Notes under the pieces: model-generated
Told to the model about the DNA's origin: nothing
Databases searched by the model: none
The model's input: only the letters and a program-made list of their open reading frames with translations
Part shown: positions 60,318 to 64,000 of the stretch, piece by piece
Position numbering within the stretch: position 1 is the stretch's first letter
Layout of the letters: every line of letters starts with the position of its first letter
Assembly: GCA_022113835.1 (NCBI GenBank)
Contig: JAILWY010000004.1
Location: 4,095,501-4,159,500 of the forward strand
From: Atopsyche davidsoni
Taxonomy: Eukaryota > Arthropoda > Insecta > Trichoptera > Hydrobiosidae
Length of the DNA: 64,000 nt
Direction: 5' to 3'
Program-made: the position numbers and the translations under genes

Positions 60318-61334
60318 TTAACCCTTTCCACTCCAATGTCGAGTGTCACTCGACATTGCAGGTTTCCACCAACTCCAATGTCGAGTGTCACTCGACATTG
60401 GACCTGAAATTGATTGTGGTTTGATTTTTTTTAAGGCAATTTTTTTTTTTATTTTCTGTTGAAACATATACGAAATACATACTATTTGACAAACTGTGTA
60501 AGCATTTTAGAACGTTGGGACCCTTCGTATTACTACCTGACGTGAACAAAAAATGGTGTGTTCCAGGATGGCTAGCGGGCGGCGACAAAACAAAACAGTT
60601 GCTTTCGTGCAAAGAAAACCTGCAAGGGGAAAACGAGGAAATATTCCCAGTTATAAACCCAAACAGAACTTACTGATAGAAGTGAAAAAACCGACGGTTA
60701 TTGTAAATTACAATAAATTTATGCTTCGTCGTACTGTTTTATAAGAAAGACTCTCAGATGGTGGAGAAAACATTTTTTTTTTGGGGACTGGAAGTCTCTA
60801 TTATAAATTCATTTATATTATATAACAAAGGTGCAATAAAAAATGGAAATAAACCGCTGAGTCATAAACATTACAGGCAAAAATTATTGATGGCGCTGAT
60901 CGGAGACTTTAGAGCTCCGATTTCATCTCGTAAAATTTCGTCCGCAGCTGACACAGAGCAACGATTAGATGGGACGTCACATTTTATATATTTGCACTCA
61001 GATGGCAAGCACAAAGATTGTGCCGTGTGTTCCAATAGAAAAATTAAAGGTGGAAGAAAAGAAACCTCGTATTATTGTAAAACATGCGAGGCAAAACCAT
61101 CACTCCATCCTGGAATATGTTTCGAAAAATATCATACTCAAATTAATTTTAAAAATTGATTTCAAGGATAACTATATTGTACACTATATTAGAAATAAGA
61201 ATAAAAAATAATAAGTTAATAAAATCGTTTTATTTAATAAAAAAAAAAATAATTATGTTTACTTACTTAATATCAAATTTTGTACGGGAGCTGGTGGAAA
61301 CATACAAAAAAATGCTTGGAGTGGAAAGGGTTAA
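60318..61334 (+). mobile_element. piggyBac element, internally deleted
   Basis: TTAA at both ends and 15-bp inverted ends CCCTTTCCACTCCAA. Two copies of a 25-nt palindrome (12-nt arms CAATGTCGAGTG) sit inside the left end (60334-60358, 60376-60400). Coding remnant in two frames: RRQNKTVAFVQRKP and PTVIVNYNKFM (about 60553-60744), then ISIINSFILYN-like text, HYRQKLLMALIGDF and the cysteine/histidine zinc finger CAVCSNRK..YYCKTC..CFEKYHT (to 61159), typical of piggyBac transposases. The N-terminal and most of the DDE region are missing and the frame is shifted. Non-functional. Confidence 0.9.
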
Positions 61335-63180
61335 CCAAGACAGGTCTTTATGTAGAGGATTTATCGCAGTAAGGTTTTGTTCTAGGCCCCGCCTTGCAGC
61401 GGGTATCAAAAAATTGGTTATAGACTCATTTGAGTGCTCCCCTCCACGGAAATCTTTAGTAAAAGGCGAAAGATTTATTCGTATTGAAGGGAAACCAGAG
61501 TAACGTTTCTGGGCTCAAGCAGGTTTATATAATAGCTACGCCGCTTGTATTCTCGTGCGACTTGCAAGGCCCCGCTAACGCCATCTATGTCTTATACTCA
61601 AAACCATCATCGAGTACTGAAATCTATTACAAGACTAGCACTGATTTTATACATTTATTTTTGTTAGTATATTTTTATATACAGGATTAAAAAATATATA
61701 AAAAATTCTTCTTTATTTTTTTTTAATTTCTAGTCATTTATTCTGAAGCGACAGTCTTCCTAGCGTGCAGCAAGTTAAGGACTTGGATTATGGTGAAAAT
61801 TGTATAATCACTTTATACAAAATTACTCGAATGTTGAACGAGCTCTCCTCTTTCGGCGAGGTCTATAAAGATTTGAATTGCCGGTCTGATATTGTTTGTA
61901 CTTTATCTAATAACGATTTTGAATCACATCAAGTGCTATCGAGTGATGAAAGTGACATCAAACCAATCGAGAAGAAATGATTAAAAGTCTACGAAAGAGA
62001 TAACAGTAATTAAATTGTTAGTTAATTTTTTTGTTGGTTGATTCCTATATGTAAAATAAATTACAAGCATATACTTTTATATTTTTGTCATTTTTATTTT
62101 ACGTTGAAATTAATATTGAATTATGCACATTTTAGTTAGTTTTCGATTTATACGGTTTTCTATGGAACCTATTTTTCAGTGTTAATCGGGGGATAGGTGT
62201 ACTTTTTAACCTTCAAACGACAAGATTGGGTTGCAGAGCAAAATTGACAAGACATTTATAACACCTGCCTATTTTTTTTACTTCTAACTGCTTTCAACCC
62301 GCGTATTTACTTTTCATAAAATACATTAGGGTGTTTTGTACTCGTATTTTGGATAGAATATTTTTTATAAATGACAACAAAGGGTCATGCAAGAGAGCCA
62401 CTGTGACCCTTCTCACAAGTAAATTATCATAAAACTTCATAAGATAAATTACTTAAAACTACTACAGTGTCAAGTGGACGAATGGATTGAGGAATGCTGC
62501 AAGCATGGATCGCGTGGCACACAAAATAAGGAAAAAGATGTCGTAAATGAAGGATAAAAATGTTAATATTAATTCGCGAAATCATCTAAAATTATATCTT
62601 GCGTTTACAAAAAATATATAAAATGATAGCTTTCATATTTCAATGGTTACTTTGCGTTTATGGATATGGAATAATTACATTTAATTGTGCCATCGAATGA
62701 TTGAATGATTTCTAGTTTCTATTAGTAAGTAGAGTTCTATTACTTTCAAGTAATTACCAAACTGGAAGAAGATACTTACAACTACTTTCTTTTGAGTCTT
62801 TAATTGCAAGAAATTACTACGTACTGACTAATTGTTGCAACTATACTTGCTACCTACAAAATATGAAGTATTTAGTTATTTAACCTAACACAATACAATA
62901 AATATAATAGAAGGAAGTGAACATAGGCTCAGTGTGAAAAAAAAAATACAAGTCAGACTCCTTAGGGGTCTATTGTATGCAAGTTCGTTCATATGCAATA
63001 AGTAAACCTCACTTACCTGCTACACCAGGAATTATGATTGTATTCGGATCAGGTACTCGACTCGAAAACGTAAAGGGGTGTAGTAGGGCTAAGCCCTTCT
63101 GTATTCGGATTGATTTTAGCGTGCAGAAGGCTTTATTCTTGTCGCATCAGTAGTTATGACTATCGACTCTGAAGCCATAA
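61335..63180. other. No gene recognised
   Basis: A 71-codon plus ORF at 61765-61980 (frame rich in D, E, S, ending SDESDIKPIEKK) could be the tail of a dead transposase, but no domain is visible. The remainder is AT-rich. Confidence 0.35.
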
Positions 63181-63189
63181 TATTTGCCC

Positions 63190-63345
63190 ATCTTTGTTAT
63201 CTAGTTCTTAGTAACTACGTACGCTACACGACCTGCGAGCAGGATCAGGGAATAGCCACATGCCATGTTTACAACCTTAACCATAAGAACTATTGTAAAT
63301 TTACCGAATGAAAAAATAAAGAATCTTAATATTTGATTTTTTTTT
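63190..63345 (+). repeat. LTR-like repeat, copy 1
   Basis: 'tctttgttatctagttc', 'acgtacgctac', 'cctgcgagcagga', 'agaactattgtaa' and 'gaaaaaataaagaat' recur in order at 63567-63825. The AATAAA near the end of each fits an LTR or LINE 3' end. Confidence 0.4.
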
Positions 63346-63566
63346 GGCTCGAGTCTTTTTTTCTTCTACTTCTGTTTCTGGCTTTTTTGGCGGAACAGGA
63401 GAAGTATGTTTTTTTCTCCTTTAACGCCTTTGTAGGGGTTAGTACCTACATCGGACCAAGTGTCATACAATCCTCTGGGTTGTGTCAATCACCAGACCAG
63501 ATAAATAATTCTGGAGATCCCTATGATTATTCACGGATGCGTTGGGACCCTATATAAGTGGCTTTA

Positions 63567-63825
63567 TCTTTGTTATTTAGTTCGTAGATATTTATTACAC
63601 ATAAACACATGCGAATAAAGGGTTTTTTCCACTCATTTTCCCTGCCTAACACAATATCACAACCACAGTAAATCATGTACGCTACCACCTAAGTCACACA
63701 TTGAGAGTCCCGAAACCTGCGCGCAGGACGGGACCACCAAAACATTAGTTATAAGATCTATTGTAATATAATATACCATATGAAAAATAAAAGAATTTGA
63801 AATAATTTTTTTTTTCGCCTCTCGA
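63567..63825 (+). repeat. LTR-like repeat, copy 2
   Basis: Same blocks as 63190-63345 with an extra segment of about 80 bp near the front. Between the copies is only a 74-codon ORF without domain. If these are LTRs, the internal part is gone. Confidence 0.4.
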
Positions 63826-64000
63826 GAGAGACCTCGCGGCATCGAAGCTGTAACCACGTATATTTCTATCCAGTGTAGTTATATTGAATAAATTACGAAT
63901 ACGCAAATTATTTCACAAGCCTTCTGATTTTCAACCATTACATCAATTCTGCAACCCTCACAAATATTACGGCGAAACTTTCAAGGTGGTCAGGTGACGT

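Noticed and set aside
60023..60424. Opposed ORFs of 122 and 130 codons
   Set aside because: Span a MITE, a tandem repeat and the piggyBac end palindromes; both are artefacts of repeats.
1..64000. CRISPR arrays, operons, rRNA genes
   Set aside because: None seen; the window is plainly eukaryotic nuclear DNA with introns.

Overview
The window reads as nuclear DNA of an insect, probably neither dipteran nor lepidopteran. It is very AT-rich. Genes are split into short, GC-richer exons with GT..AG introns from under 100 bp to almost 9 kb. Most of the rest is decayed transposon sequence: hAT, mariner/Tc1, piggyBac, a jockey-like LINE, a tRNA-derived SINE, fold-back elements and a possible Penelope-like repeat. 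A short TTAGG run fits the insect telomere unit. I could not fix the order.

Three genes are well supported and lie together in 24.8-50.5 kb. (1) A minus-strand gene of about eleven coding exons (24846-32885, about 682 aa), resembling the N-terminal part of fibrous sheath-interacting protein 2 (FSIP2), a sperm-tail protein. (2) An intronless, divergent histone H2B (33886-34245, plus), head to head with it. (3) A complete five-exon mu-crystallin / ketimine reductase gene (CRYM, 343 aa, 37549-50522, minus). The first two suggest a small male germ-line neighbourhood sharing an intergenic promoter of about 0.6 kb; that link is inference.

Right of CRYM, 52.8-59.8 kb holds phase-compatible minus-strand exons of at least one unidentified gene. 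One (55123-55475) has an in-frame UGA just before a transmembrane segment, so it may be a readthrough or broken gene. At the left end a single exon (3582-3722, minus) has a W-P-x5-W pattern reminiscent of sugar-type gustatory receptors; this is weak.

The rest is mobile-element debris. The most interesting pieces are two copies of a repeat carrying an almost canonical minimal hammerhead ribozyme (5522-5564 and 16491-16534). Others are a hAT MITE family with four copies, two with perfect 8-bp target duplications, and a repeat whose end coincides with the splice donor of CRYM exon 2. Long stretches such as 10.7-16.5 kb, 16.7-19.9 kb and 61.4-63.1 kb hold nothing I can name.
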